Shown piece after piece: positions 25,792 through 34,456 of a DNA stretch of 64,000 nucleotides. The stretch's first letter is position 1. The number at the start of each line of letters is the position of its first letter. This DNA comes from QPJE01 sp051747745 (lineage in GTDB: Bacteria; Bacillota; Halanaerobiia; Halanaerobiales; Halanaerobiaceae), in contig JBNJGL010000007.1 in assembly GCA_051747745.1 (NCBI GenBank), positions 1 to 64,000 of the forward strand. Reading direction: 5' to 3'. Both the position numbers and the translations under genes were made by a program. The notes beneath the pieces were generated by a model. That model was not told the DNA's origin, did not search any database, and saw nothing but the letters and a program-made list of their open reading frames with translations.

Positions 25792-27051
25792 GTGTTAAAT
25801 ATTAGTGAACTTGAGAAAAAAACAATTACTGAACTCCACAAGATAGCAAAAGATATGGATGTTTCCGGTTATTCACAGATGAGAAAAAAAGATCTTATAT
25901 TTGCTATTTTAAAAAAAGGAACAGAAAAAGGGGGGCATATTTTTGCAGAAGGTGTTCTGGAGATAATAGCAAGTGAAGGTTACGGGTTTCTTCGTCCATC
26001 AAAATATATTCCTTCCAGTGATGACATATACATATCTGCTTCTCAAATTCGTCGTTTTGATTTGAGAACCGGTGATGTTGTATCAGGTCAGGTGCGGGAA
26101 CCAAAAGATAACGAAAAATATTTTGCCATGCTCAGAATTGAAGCAGTGAACTATCAGGATCCTGAAAAAGCAAGAGATCGGTCATACTTTGAAGATTTGA
26201 CTCCTCTTTATCCTGAAGAAAGATTTAGACTTGAACACCACAAAAATGAAAAATCCACAAGACTTATAGACCTTATTTCACCTATTGGAAAAGGTCAGAG
26301 AGGGCTTATTGTTTCACCACCTAAAGCCGGTAAAACTGTTCTTTTAAAAAAAATAGCAAATAGTATACGTTATAACTATCCTGAAACCAAAATGATGATT
26401 CTGCTTATTGATGAAAGGCCGGAAGAAGTTACAGATATGCGGCGTTCTGTAGATGCAGAGGTTATAAGTTCAACATTTGATGAACCACCAGAAGAGCATA
26501 TACAGGTGGCACAGCTTGTGTTAGAAAAGGCCAAAAGACTTGTTGAACACAAATATGATGTTGTGATTTTGCTCGACAGTATTACAAGACTGGCCAGAGC
26601 AGCAAATGTAACCATTCCTCCAAGTGGTAGAACTCTTTCTGGAGGGCTTGATCCTACAGCCATGCATTTCCCCAAAAAATTCTTTGGGGGAGGAAGGAAT
26701 GTGGAGGAAGGTGGAAGCCTTACAATAATAGCTACTGCACTTGTAGATACTGGAAGCAGAATGGATGATGTTATATATGAAGAATTCAAAGGTACAGGTA
26801 ATATGGAGCTTCATTTGAGCAGACGTCTTGCTGAAAAAAGAATTTTCCCTGCTGTTGATATCAATCGTTCTGGAACCAGAAAAGAAGAAATGCTGATGAA
26901 TGAAGAAGAGCTGGAAGTAATCTGGAAGCTCAGGCAGTATATAGGTAATATGAATGAATATGATATTATGGAAACGATTTTAAAACAGATGAATAATACA
27001 GAAAATAATTCTGAACTGCTGCAGGCTCTGCAGAAAATATTAAGAAATTAA
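25792..27051 (+). CDS. rho: Transcription termination factor Rho
   Basis: Hexameric RNA-dependent ATPase that ends transcription. From GTG 25792 (SD AAAGGTGG) it has 419 residues and begins MLNISELEKKTITEL, like other Rho proteins; an upstream in-frame GTG at 25780 overlaps the SD and is less likely. Domains: N-terminal helix bundle, RNA-binding cold-shock fold (GFLRPSKY...DDIYISASQIRRFDLRTGD), Walker A with K181 in PPKAGKT, Walker B LLIDERPEEVTDM, and the Q/R-loop region RAANVTIPPSGRTLSGG. There is no long insertion between these domains. It is followed by a bidirectional terminator. Confidence 0.97.
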   Translation: MLNISELEKKTITELHKIAKDMDVSGYSQMRKKDLIFAILKKGTEKGGHIFAEGVLEIIASEGYGFLRPSKYIPSSDDIYISASQIRRFDLRTGDVVSGQVREPKDNEKYFAMLRIEAVNYQDPEKARDRSYFEDLTPLYPEERFRLEHHKNEKSTRLIDLISPIGKGQRGLIVSPPKAGKTVLLKKIANSIRYNYPETKMMILLIDERPEEVTDMRRSVDAEVISSTFDEPPEEHIQVAQLVLEKAKRLVEHKYDVVILLDSITRLARAANVTIPPSGRTLSGGLDPTAMHFPKKFFGGGRNVEEGGSLTIIATALVDTGSRMDDVIYEEFKGTGNMELHLSRRLAEKRIFPAVDINRSGTRKEEMLMNEEELEVIWKLRQYIGNMNEYDIMETILKQMNNTENNSELLQALQKILRN

Positions 27052-27055
27052 AAAA

Positions 27056-27095
27056 GAGGTCATATCCTATTTCCAGGATATGGCCTCCTTTAGTT
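27056..27095. terminator. Bidirectional terminator between rho and lctP
   Basis: GAGGTCATATCC (27056-27067) pairs with GGATATGGCCTC (27076-27087), with one wobble. T-rich sequence follows on the + strand, and an A run at 27050-27055 gives a T run on the - strand. It can serve both convergent genes. Confidence 0.8.
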
Positions 27096-27175
27096 TAAAA
27101 TGAAACTTTCTGCAATTTTTTAAACTTTCAGTTCGAATTAACATTTATAGTCAATATCAAAACTGGATATTATAA

Positions 27176-28726
27176 TTATACTACCATTTCTACTATCAGG
27201 GCTGCAAAACCAACTATAGTACCACTTATAAGAGTATAACCCAGGCATCGCTTTATTATTTCCCCTTCTTTACCATGTATACCTACAACAGAAGTACCGA
27301 GTAAAATCTTTGCCGGAGCAATTGCTGATCCAAGTGATCCACCAACTGATTGAGTGGATGCAATAATATTTGGAGAAAAACCAAGCAGATTGGCGGTATT
27401 TATCTGGAATGCACCAAAAAGTACATTGGAACTTGTATTGCTGCCTGTTAAAAAAGCTCCCAGTATTCCAATAAGAGGAGAAAATACGGGAAATGCTGCT
27501 CCACTCACTTTCGCCATTCCTCTGGCAAAAGTGAATATCATTCCGGAATCATTCATAACCAGAGCAAGAACCATAAGCAGAAAAACAGTCAGAACAGATG
27601 ATCTGGCTTTTTGAAAGCTGCGGCTAAAAACTGTTGAAACATATTCTTTTTTAAACTGATTTTTAGAAGCATACATCAATCCACCACTGATCGATGCCAG
27701 AAGCAAAAAGAAAATAGGGTGTGAGAAAAGGTGAATTCCCGAATAATTAATTTCTTCTGCAACTTCATAGCCCAGTCCTGTTGTAAAGGCAGGAAACGAA
27801 AAAGCAAAACTTATATCAGGCAGAATATTTTTTATAAATGGCAGCTGAAAAATAAGAACTGAACCTATAAGAACACTGTAAGGAAACAGTGCTGTGGTTA
27901 ATGACATACCACCATCTTTAAATGAAGTAAAATCTTCAAATGACATTTCTGAGTTCTTAAATAATATAAATAAAAAATATGTACTTCCAACAAGACCGGC
28001 CATCAGTGATCCTACATGAGCAAAGTCTCCAGCTGCAGCACCCAGCTGAGCAGAAGACATTAGCAAACTCATCGGCAGTATATATTTAAAATTTTTCTTA
28101 ACTTCTTTTATTCCACCATAAATATGAGCTACAGCAAGCCCTGTGGTAAAGACAGGTATAAAGAAGAAGGAAGCAAGAATTACACCCAGTTTAACAGCTT
28201 CAAGTCCAGTAACCAGCTGTAGAGCAAAAAAGGAAGAACCCATTGAACCAAAACTTATGGCCCAGGAATGACCGACAAGAACTGCTGTGATAGCTGTTAA
28301 AGGATTAAAACCGACTCCAATAAGCAGTGCGCCAACTATAGCAATTGGAACTCCAAACCCTGTTACTCCCTGAATAAAACCGGAAAACGCCCAGCTTAGA
28401 CCTAAAAATTGAAGAGATCTGTTGCCGCCGAGACTTTCCATAAATTTTTTAATTGTTTCAAAACCGCCAGAGATATCAACTATATTGAAGAGGAAAACAG
28501 CTCCAACTATAATTAATATTACATATAGACTTAATGAAGTACCTTTACCAGCTGCGATAAGAAGCTGACTAAAACTTAATTTAAAAATAAAGACCGAAAA
28601 TATTACTGTAAGTATAAGACTGATTAGAGCAGACTTTCGTGAATTAAGCTTTACATAAGACATTAAAAAAAGCAGAACGATGATAGGTAGTGCTGCGATC
28701 AACCACATAAAAAAATTAAATTCCAT
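27176..28726 (-). CDS. lctP: L-lactate permease (LctP family)
   Basis: The only - strand gene. A 516-residue membrane protein of the LctP/LldP family with about 12-13 hydrophobic segments, which moves lactate (or glycolate) with protons or Na+. Family stretches include SGFIQGVTGFGVPIAIVGALL, VLVGHSWAISFGSMGSSF, GAFLTGSNTSSNVLFGAFQ and STQSVGGSLGSAIAPAKI. SD AGGAGG on the - strand precedes ATG. A long inverted repeat lies 57-83 bases upstream of the start codon and may be its operator. No lactate dehydrogenase gene is adjacent. Confidence 0.94.
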   Translation of the reverse strand: MEFNFFMWLIAALPIIVLLFLMSYVKLNSRKSALISLILTVIFSVFIFKLSFSQLLIAAGKGTSLSLYVILIIVGAVFLFNIVDISGGFETIKKFMESLGGNRSLQFLGLSWAFSGFIQGVTGFGVPIAIVGALLIGVGFNPLTAITAVLVGHSWAISFGSMGSSFFALQLVTGLEAVKLGVILASFFFIPVFTTGLAVAHIYGGIKEVKKNFKYILPMSLLMSSAQLGAAAGDFAHVGSLMAGLVGSTYFLFILFKNSEMSFEDFTSFKDGGMSLTTALFPYSVLIGSVLIFQLPFIKNILPDISFAFSFPAFTTGLGYEVAEEINYSGIHLFSHPIFFLLLASISGGLMYASKNQFKKEYVSTVFSRSFQKARSSVLTVFLLMVLALVMNDSGMIFTFARGMAKVSGAAFPVFSPLIGILGAFLTGSNTSSNVLFGAFQINTANLLGFSPNIIASTQSVGGSLGSAIAPAKILLGTSVVGIHGKEGEIIKRCLGYTLISGTIVGFAALIVEMVV

Positions 28727-29026
28727 TGTTAATTCCTCCTGTTAAATTCTCTACTGCTGTTATTAAATAAAATAAGTGCAGCTGATATAATACCTAAAAT
28801 ATTATATCACAAGACTGCAGTAATATAAAAAAATCTTTTAAACGTCTTTTTGCTATCTACTCCCTTCTTTTATCTGATGAATTACTAAAGCAGCATTGAT
28901 ATTAAATTAATAACATATAAAAAATGAAAAGTCAAGAAATGAAAGGGGCCAAAACCGACAAATTATTTGCTGCAGTCAGCAGTTAAATGTTATAAAATCA
29001 AGATAAAAAACTTAGATTAAATCTGC
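28727..29026. other. Divergent intergenic region between lctP and rpmE
   Basis: The region holds the inverted repeat at 28783-28809 near the lctP start. The remainder (about 28830-29020) is A/T rich, and I see no gene or convincing signal in it until the rpmE promoter. Confidence 0.5.
28783..28809. promoter_or_regulatory. Inverted repeat upstream of lctP, candidate operator
   Basis: TGATATAATA (28783-28792) and TATTATATCA (28800-28809) are perfect 10-bp arms around cctaaaa. The arms contain TATAAT-like sequences on both strands, so the repeat probably overlaps the lctP promoter, where a repressor would block it. No regulator gene is adjacent. Confidence 0.5.
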
Positions 29027-29055
29027 TTGCATAGCCGGTTTAGCTGTGTTATAAT
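29027..29055 (+). promoter_or_regulatory. Sigma-A promoter of rpmE
   Basis: TTGCAT (29027-29032), a 17-bp spacer and a perfect TATAAT (29050-29055). It leaves a leader of about 90 bases that contains a terminator-like hairpin. Confidence 0.75.
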
Positions 29056-29085
29056 ATACCTTAGCTTGAGAAGTAGGCTGTAAAA

Positions 29086-29121
29086 CCGGCAGTAAATAGA
29101 GAATTTTTTGCCGGTATTTTA
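29086..29121 (+). promoter_or_regulatory. Hairpin in the rpmE 5' leader, possible autoregulatory element
   Basis: CCGGCA (29086-29091) pairs with TGCCGG (29109-29114); the loop is A/T rich and the stem is followed by TATTTTA. It lies between the rpmE promoter and its start codon. Leaders that bind L31 or read zinc are known for rpmE genes, but whether this hairpin is one is inference. Confidence 0.45.
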
Positions 29122-29151
29122 TAAAATTAGCATATAAGAGAGGTGATATAG

Positions 29152-29370
29152 ATGCGTGAAGGAATCCACCCGGAAGTTAAGGATACAACAGTAACCTGTG
29201 CCTGCGGCGAGGTTTATCATACAAAATCTACCAAAGAAGATATTCGGGTTGAAGTATGTTCCAGCTGTCATCCATTCTATACAGGTAAACAGCGCAAAGC
29301 CAAAAAAGGTGGTCGTGTCGAAAGATTTAATAAAAAATATGGGATTTCAGAAGAAGAAGATTCTGAATAA
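29152..29370 (+). CDS. rpmE: 50S ribosomal protein L31, zinc-binding (C+) form
   Basis: Ribosomal large-subunit protein, 72 residues. The zinc-binding cysteines of the C+ type are present: TCACGEVYHT and VEVCSSCHPFYTGKQ. The tail is basic and then acidic. SD GAGAGGTGATATAG precedes ATG. Its position after rho and before tdk and prfA matches the common Firmicutes order. It has its own promoter with a structured leader, and a strong terminator follows. Confidence 0.97.
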   Translation: MREGIHPEVKDTTVTCACGEVYHTKSTKEDIRVEVCSSCHPFYTGKQRKAKKGGRVERFNKKYGISEEEDSE

Positions 29371-29398
29371 ATTTAGTTGGAATCCTTTACTTTCTGCT

Positions 29399-29427
29399 GC
29401 AGGGCTTAAATGCTCTGCTTTTTTTTT
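29399..29427 (+). terminator. Intrinsic terminator after rpmE
   Basis: GCAGGGC (29399-29405) pairs with GCTCTGC (29412-29418), with one wobble, followed by nine T. Confidence 0.9.
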
Positions 29428-29474
29428 AGAAAAATTATTTTAAATAGAAATCATTCTGCAGAGAGGATGAGAAA

Positions 29475-30053
29475 ATGTATAAAATAACAAACAGCGGCTG
29501 GATTGAGGTTATAACCGGTCCAATGTACTGTGGGAAAAGTGAAGAACTGATAAGGAGAATTAAACGAGTCAAAATAGCAAAACAGCAGGTGGAAGTTTTT
29601 AAGCCTGCTCTGGATAATAGATATGGAAAAGAAAATGTGGTTTCACACAGTGGACACAGTATTCAGGCAGTTCCGGTAGATCACCCTGAAGAAATTTTAA
29701 AAAAGATAAACAGTACAGCAGATGTTGTGGCTGTTGATGAAGCACAGTTTTTTAATGAGGACCTGATCGAAATATGCGAAAAACTGGCTGATACTGGATT
29801 GCGGATTATAATTGCCGGTCTTGACAGAGATTTTAGAGGTGAACCATTTGGACCGATGCCCGAATTAATGGCCAGAGCTGAGTATGTGGACAAGCTTCAT
29901 GCTATCTGCATTAAATGTGGAGAACCAGCCAGCAGGACTCAGCGGCTGATAGATGGCAAACCGGCTTCATATGATGATCCGGTAATTCTTGTTGGGGCAG
30001 AAGAAGTTTATGAAGCACGCTGCCGCAGCTGTCATGAAGTCAGGAGGAGATGA
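29475..30053 (+). CDS. tdk: Thymidine kinase
   Basis: Phosphorylates thymidine in pyrimidine salvage. The type II enzyme of 192 residues has P-loop GPMYCGKSEELIRR (about 16), Walker B VDEAQFF (about 88), a lasso loop (RAEYVDKLHAICIKCGEPASRTQR) and structural zinc cysteines in CIKC and CRSC. SD GAGAGGATGAG precedes ATG. Its stop overlaps the SD region of prfA, suggesting coupling. Confidence 0.96.
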   Translation: MYKITNSGWIEVITGPMYCGKSEELIRRIKRVKIAKQQVEVFKPALDNRYGKENVVSHSGHSIQAVPVDHPEEILKKINSTADVVAVDEAQFFNEDLIEICEKLADTGLRIIIAGLDRDFRGEPFGPMPELMARAEYVDKLHAICIKCGEPASRTQRLIDGKPASYDDPVILVGAEEVYEARCRSCHEVRRR

Positions 30054-30058
30054 ATATA

Positions 30059-31132
30059 ATGTTTGATTTACAGGAAAAGCTCGATGAGCTGGAAAATAAA
30101 TATAAAGATTTGAATAAAAAGCTGAGTAATCCGGAAGTGATTAGTGATAGTAATAAATATCAGAAACTGCTAAAAAAGCATGCTAAAATGAAGCAAATAG
30201 TTGAAAAATATAGAGAATACAAAAAAGCTCTGAACGGGCTTGAAGAAGCAGAAGAAATGCTCGAATTGGCAGAAGATGAAGAAATTAAAGAACTGGCAGA
30301 GATGGAAATAGATGAACTGCAGCCAGTAAAAGAAAAATTAGAAGAAGAACTTCCTATAATGCTTCTGCCTGATGACCCCAATGATGAGAAGAACGTTATT
30401 GTTGAAATCAGAGCAGGAGCCGGTGGAGATGAAGCAGCATTATTTGCATCAGATCTTTATAGAATGTATTCCAGGTATGCCGAATCCCAGGGGTGGATGG
30501 TAGAAGTTATGAGTGCAAATGCTTCTGGAATCGGCGGCTATAAAGAAATAATTTTTACTGTTGAAGGAGAAGATGTATATAAAAAGCTGAAATATGAGAG
30601 TGGAGTGCATAGAGTTCAGAGAGTACCATCAACAGAATCAAGCGGCAGGATTCATACATCTACAGCAACTGTTGCAGTACTTCCAGAAGCAGAAGAGGTT
30701 GATATTGATATTGATCCAAATGATCTCAGAATAGATGTATATAGATCCAGCGGGCCGGGGGGGCAGAGTGTTAACACTACTGATTCGGCTGTTAGAATTA
30801 CTCATGAGCCAACAGGATTAACTGTTTCATGTCAGGACGAAAAATCACAGCATAAAAACAAATCAAAAGCCATGCGCATACTGCGGGCCAGACTTCAGGA
30901 AAAAATTGAACAGGAAAAACAGGCAAAACGCGATGAAGCGAGAAAATCTCAGGTAGGTTCTGGAGATAGAAGTGAAAAAATAAGAACCTACAATTTTCCT
31001 CAGGGAAGGGTAAGTGACCACCGAATTAATCTAACCGTTCATCAGTTAGATAAAATTCTTGATGGAGAACTTTCACAGGTCATTGAACCACTTATTGAGG
31101 AGGACAATCTTAAACGTCTGGAGAAGATTTAA
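30059..31132 (+). CDS. prfA: Peptide chain release factor 1
   Basis: Recognises UAA and UAG and triggers peptide release. ATG 30059 is chosen over 30050 because SD AGGAGG ends 11 bases before it. This gives 357 residues with GGQ at 234-236, the expected place. The stop-codon-reading motif appears as PST (RVPSTESSGRIHTS) instead of the PAT/PVT seen in many RF1 proteins, a mild variant. A long N-terminal coiled coil (about 1-95) is present. The gene sits tightly between tdk and prmC, whose product methylates the GGQ glutamine. Confidence 0.97.
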   Translation: MFDLQEKLDELENKYKDLNKKLSNPEVISDSNKYQKLLKKHAKMKQIVEKYREYKKALNGLEEAEEMLELAEDEEIKELAEMEIDELQPVKEKLEEELPIMLLPDDPNDEKNVIVEIRAGAGGDEAALFASDLYRMYSRYAESQGWMVEVMSANASGIGGYKEIIFTVEGEDVYKKLKYESGVHRVQRVPSTESSGRIHTSTATVAVLPEAEEVDIDIDPNDLRIDVYRSSGPGGQSVNTTDSAVRITHEPTGLTVSCQDEKSQHKNKSKAMRILRARLQEKIEQEKQAKRDEARKSQVGSGDRSEKIRTYNFPQGRVSDHRINLTVHQLDKILDGELSQVIEPLIEEDNLKRLEKI

Positions 31133-31134
31133 TC

Positions 31135-31995
31135 GTGAATATTAAGGAACTTCTTTCTAAAACAGATAATTTTTTTAATAAAGTTGGACTTGAATCACCG
31201 CGGCTGGATGCTGAGGTACTTCTGGCAGATCTTCTGGATATGGAGAGGATCAACCTTTATGTAAATTTTGATTATCCTCTCACCACCGGAGAAATAGAAG
31301 AGTACAGAAAAAGAGTGCGCCAGAGAGCGGGACGAACCCCAGTTGCATATATAACAGGAAAAAAAGAATTTATGTCACTGGAGTTTTATGTTGAACCTGG
31401 TGTATTGATTCCCAGGCCGGAAACAGAACTTCTGGTGGAAAAAATTATTGATTTTTGTAAAGAAAATGGGCTTGAAAAGGCAAATATCATTGATATTGGT
31501 ACTGGAACCGGAGCAGTTGCTATCAGTCTGGCAAAATATATAGAAGATGCCCGCACAGTAGGTGTAGATATTTCAAAAAAAGCTGTAAAAGTCGCTCGGA
31601 AAAATCTAGAAAAGCATTCAGTTGAAGAAAGAGTCAGTATAGTAAACGGCAGCCTGCTGGAACAGTTTATTCAGAGAGACATAAAGAATATTGATATAAT
31701 TGTATCCAATCCTCCCTATATTAGTGAAGAGGAGATGAACAATCTTTCTCCAGAGGTAAAAAAAGAGCCGGAGGTTGCACTTGCTGGAGGAAAAGAAGGT
31801 CTGGATTATTACAAAAAAATAATTCCCCAGGCAGAAAAAGTTCTAAAAAAAGGTGGGCATATATTTTTTGAAATAGGTGATGGCCAGGCCGAAGATGTTT
31901 TATCTTTTTTTGGAGGCGGCTGGGATCAGAAAAAAATGGATGAAGATTATTCAGGACGAGAAAGAATAATTAGTGCCAGATTTAAAGGTCAGTAA
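31135..31995 (+). CDS. prmC: Release factor glutamine methyltransferase
   Basis: Methylates the Gln of the GGQ motif in release factors with SAM. The 286-residue protein has an N-terminal helical substrate domain and a Rossmann methyltransferase domain with IDIGTGTGAVAISLA (SAM loop) and the catalytic NPPY in IIVSNPPYISEEEM. Start is GTG 31135, two bases after prfA, with SD GGAGAAG. Its adjacency to prfA is the standard functional pairing. Confidence 0.96.
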   Translation: MNIKELLSKTDNFFNKVGLESPRLDAEVLLADLLDMERINLYVNFDYPLTTGEIEEYRKRVRQRAGRTPVAYITGKKEFMSLEFYVEPGVLIPRPETELLVEKIIDFCKENGLEKANIIDIGTGTGAVAISLAKYIEDARTVGVDISKKAVKVARKNLEKHSVEERVSIVNGSLLEQFIQRDIKNIDIIVSNPPYISEEEMNNLSPEVKKEPEVALAGGKEGLDYYKKIIPQAEKVLKKGGHIFFEIGDGQAEDVLSFFGGGWDQKKMDEDYSGRERIISARFKGQ

Positions 31996-32070
31996 ATATA
32001 ATAATTTGCGGTTGAGTTTTTGTTGTCATGTTTTGTTGTTATGTTAATGAAAAAAATGGAGATAATTAAA

Positions 32071-33144
32071 ATGTATAATACTGAAATATTAAAAATAAAG
32101 AACGAAATACTGCAGAAAGAAAACATTGAACGTATTGCAGAAAGTAAAGCAATACTTAAAGCAGCGGAATTTATCAAAAAGGGAGAATTAGCAGCATTTC
32201 CAACCGAAACAGTTTATGGTCTTGGTGCCGATGCACTTAATCCAAAAGCAGTAAAAAAAATATTTGCTGCCAAAGGAAGACCACAGGATAATCCACTGAT
32301 CGTTCATATTGCCGATTTAAATCAGCTCGAAATGATTATAAAGGGAGAAATTTCTCAAACTGCCAGAAAACTTATTGAAAAATTCTGGCCGGGACCACTT
32401 ACGTTAATTTTTCAGAAGAGCAGTATAATTCCTGCTGAAACAACTGCTGGTCTGGATACAGTGGCTGTCAGAATGCCAGATCATCCAACAGCACTGGCCC
32501 TGATAAAAGCTTCCGGACTGCCCCTTGCTGCTCCAAGTGCAAATACTTCCGGTTATCCAAGTCCCACAGAAGCTGAACATGTATATAATGATTTAAACGG
32601 AAAAATTCCAATTATCATTGATGGTGGACCCTGTCGGGTTGGATTGGAATCTACTGTACTGGATATTCGCGGAGAAAACCCTATTATACTGCGACCGGGA
32701 GGTGTTACCCGGGAAGAGCTGAGTGAGTTTCTTCAGGTGGAAATCGAGAAATCAGATGAAGAAATAAAGGAAGAAGAGGAAATCATTTCACCGGGCATGA
32801 AATACAGACATTATTCACCTGTTAAACCTGTATTTTTGTTTAATTCAGGAAGCTTTCCGGTGATGGAAAAAAAATCAGAAAAAATAAGAGCTGCTGTAAT
32901 TGCTGCTGTGGAAACTGAAATACCGCCAGTAATTAAAAAGAGGTGGAAAATAATAAATGTTTTTTCACATGGAAACCCTGATTTGATCGCCCGAAAGTTA
33001 TTTTCACTACTGCGCAGTCTGGATAAAGACAGAGATATTGAAGAAATATATGTAGAAGAACTCAGCACCAGAGGTATTGGAGAAGCAGTAATGAACAGAA
33101 TAAAAAAAGCTGCTTCTGAGGAAGATCTGATTCCAGGGAGGTGA
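32071..33144 (+). CDS. L-threonylcarbamoyladenylate synthase (Sua5/YwlC)
   Basis: Makes threonylcarbamoyl-AMP, the first step of tRNA t6A37 modification. ATG 32071 is favoured by SD GGAG nine bases upstream; the open frame extends to 32020 without SD support. The 357 residues include the YrdC domain (FPTETVYGLGADA, KGRPQDNPLIVHI, APSANTSGYPSPT) and the C-terminal Sua5 domain, so it is the long, two-domain form. It follows prmC and precedes the YwlE-like phosphatase with a 4-base overlap, the same order as in Bacillus. Confidence 0.93.
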   Translation: MYNTEILKIKNEILQKENIERIAESKAILKAAEFIKKGELAAFPTETVYGLGADALNPKAVKKIFAAKGRPQDNPLIVHIADLNQLEMIIKGEISQTARKLIEKFWPGPLTLIFQKSSIIPAETTAGLDTVAVRMPDHPTALALIKASGLPLAAPSANTSGYPSPTEAEHVYNDLNGKIPIIIDGGPCRVGLESTVLDIRGENPIILRPGGVTREELSEFLQVEIEKSDEEIKEEEEIISPGMKYRHYSPVKPVFLFNSGSFPVMEKKSEKIRAAVIAAVETEIPPVIKKRWKIINVFSHGNPDLIARKLFSLLRSLDKDRDIEEIYVEELSTRGIGEAVMNRIKKAASEEDLIPGR

Positions 33145-33629
33145 AGATTATTAAAAATATTCTTTTTGTATGTACAGGCAACACCTGCCGCAGCCCTATG
33201 GCAGAATATATATTTGAAGAGATTCTAAAAAAAGATAATCTTGATGAAGAGTGGAATATACAGTCTGCCGGCGTATCTGCAATTTCTGGAAGCAGAATTA
33301 ACGAAAATGCAAAAATAGTTATGGATGAGATTTCTATAGATACATCAGCACATCGTTCTAAAAACATTAAAGAAATTGAACTAAATAGACAGAATTTGAT
33401 ATTAACAATGACGCGAAAGCACAGCAGAGTTCTTATCTTAAATCATCCCTGTACAGCAGATACAATTTTCACCCTAAAAGAATATACAGGTTCAGAGGAT
33501 GGGAAAGATATCAGTGATCCTTTCGGTCGTTCGGTTGATTTTTACAGAAAAACCAGAAAAGAAATAGAAGCTGAATTGAAAAAATTATCAAAAATGATAG
33601 TTGAATTTGAGCAGTTTGAGAAGGAATAG
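33141..33629 (+). CDS. Low-molecular-weight phosphatase, probable protein-arginine phosphatase (YwlE-like)
   Basis: LMW tyrosine-phosphatase fold of about 160 residues. The loop FVCTGNTCRSPMAE contains nucleophile Cys11 and Arg17; the general-acid Asp is in ISDPFGRSVDFY. In this family a Thr at the fifth loop position (T15, GNT) marks arginine phosphatases such as Bacillus YwlE, where tyrosine phosphatases carry Ile or Leu. The neighbouring sua5 gene also matches ywlC-ywlE. Start: GTG 33141 touches the SD AGGGAGG, so ATT at 33147 or 33150 with better spacing is possible. No McsB kinase gene is in the window. Confidence 0.85.
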   Translation: MKIIKNILFVCTGNTCRSPMAEYIFEEILKKDNLDEEWNIQSAGVSAISGSRINENAKIVMDEISIDTSAHRSKNIKEIELNRQNLILTMTRKHSRVLILNHPCTADTIFTLKEYTGSEDGKDISDPFGRSVDFYRKTRKEIEAELKKLSKMIVEFEQFEKE

Positions 33630-33732
33630 AGGCAGGAAAGTAGAATAGTTTATTTATAAGGATTATATGGACAAAAATAATTTGTTTATTTTAGCAGAGT
33701 TAAAATACAATTTACAGGAAGGGGATTTTAAT

Positions 33733-34362
33733 TTGAGCAAAGTACATGTTGTAGACCATCCATTAATTCAGCACAAGCTAACCATAATACGTGATAAAAA
33801 TACAGGACCTAAAGAATTCCGAGAGCTGGTTGATGAGGTAGCTACTTTAATGGCATATGAAGTAACAAGAGACTTACCGCTGGAAAAAGTTGAGGTTGAA
33901 ACACCGATTCAAAAACATAAATTTAATATGATATCCGGCAAAAAAATAGGAATAGTTCCAATACTTAGAGCAGGTCTGGGCATGCTGGATGGAGTTTTAA
34001 AGCTTATACCGGCTGCAAAAGTTGGACATATTGGACTTTACCGTGATCCAGAAACTCTGGAAGCAGTCGAATATTACTGCAAATTACCTACAGATGTAGA
34101 AGAAAGAGAGCTTATTGTAGTCGATCCTATGCTTGCAACCGGTGTTTCTGCTATGACAGCTATCGAATTTATTAAAGAAAGAAATCCCAAAAATATAAAG
34201 CTGATGGTTTTAATAGCGGCACCAGAAGGTATAAAAGAGATTCAGGAGGCTCATCCTGATATTGATATCTGGACAGCAGCTATCGACGAAAAATTAAATG
34301 ATCATGCTTACATAGTACCAGGATTGGGAGATGCCGGAGACCGCCTGTATGGTACCAAGTAA
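33733..34362 (+). CDS. upp: Uracil phosphoribosyltransferase
   Basis: Salvages uracil to UMP with PRPP. Start TTG 33733 is set by SD AGGAAGGGG and gives 209 residues starting MSKVHVVDHPLIQHKLTIIR, exactly the family length and opening; the open frame runs back to 33667. The PRPP-binding motif VVDPMLATGVSAMTAIE and the C-terminal uracil-binding VPGLGDAGDRLYGT are present. The palindromic element at 34379 follows directly. Confidence 0.96.
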   Translation: MSKVHVVDHPLIQHKLTIIRDKNTGPKEFRELVDEVATLMAYEVTRDLPLEKVEVETPIQKHKFNMISGKKIGIVPILRAGLGMLDGVLKLIPAAKVGHIGLYRDPETLEAVEYYCKLPTDVEERELIVVDPMLATGVSAMTAIEFIKERNPKNIKLMVLIAAPEGIKEIQEAHPDIDIWTAAIDEKLNDHAYIVPGLGDAGDRLYGTK

Positions 34363-34378
34363 CTAAACATCTATGTGC

Positions 34379-34428
34379 ATTTTTTCACTTGTACCGGGTA
34401 CAAAAAGGCCTTTTTGTACCCGGTACAA
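34379..34428. repeat. Palindromic intergenic element, copy 2 (perfect 40-bp palindrome)
   Basis: A perfect palindrome with 20-base arms (34389-34408 and 34409-34428) and no loop. Each arm contains the same 11-bp near-palindrome as copy 1, GTACCGGGTAC and GTACCCGGTAC. The left flank ATTTTTTCA followed by one variable base and TTGTACC also matches copy 1. It lies between upp and the glycan-initiator gene. A hairpin of this strength could stop or protect transcripts; equally it could be a double binding site. Confidence 0.8.
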
Positions 34429-34456
34429 ACAAGGAAAGAACTGGGGGGAAAGTGAT

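Noticed and set aside
26376..26789. 137-codon open frame on the - strand inside rho
   Set aside because: Antisense to the conserved ATPase core of Rho; Ser-rich composition and no SD.
34373..34456. N-terminal extension of the WecA/TagO-like protein
   Set aside because: It would be translated from the palindromic element and has no family resemblance; the TTG at 34457 has a proper SD and the usual start.
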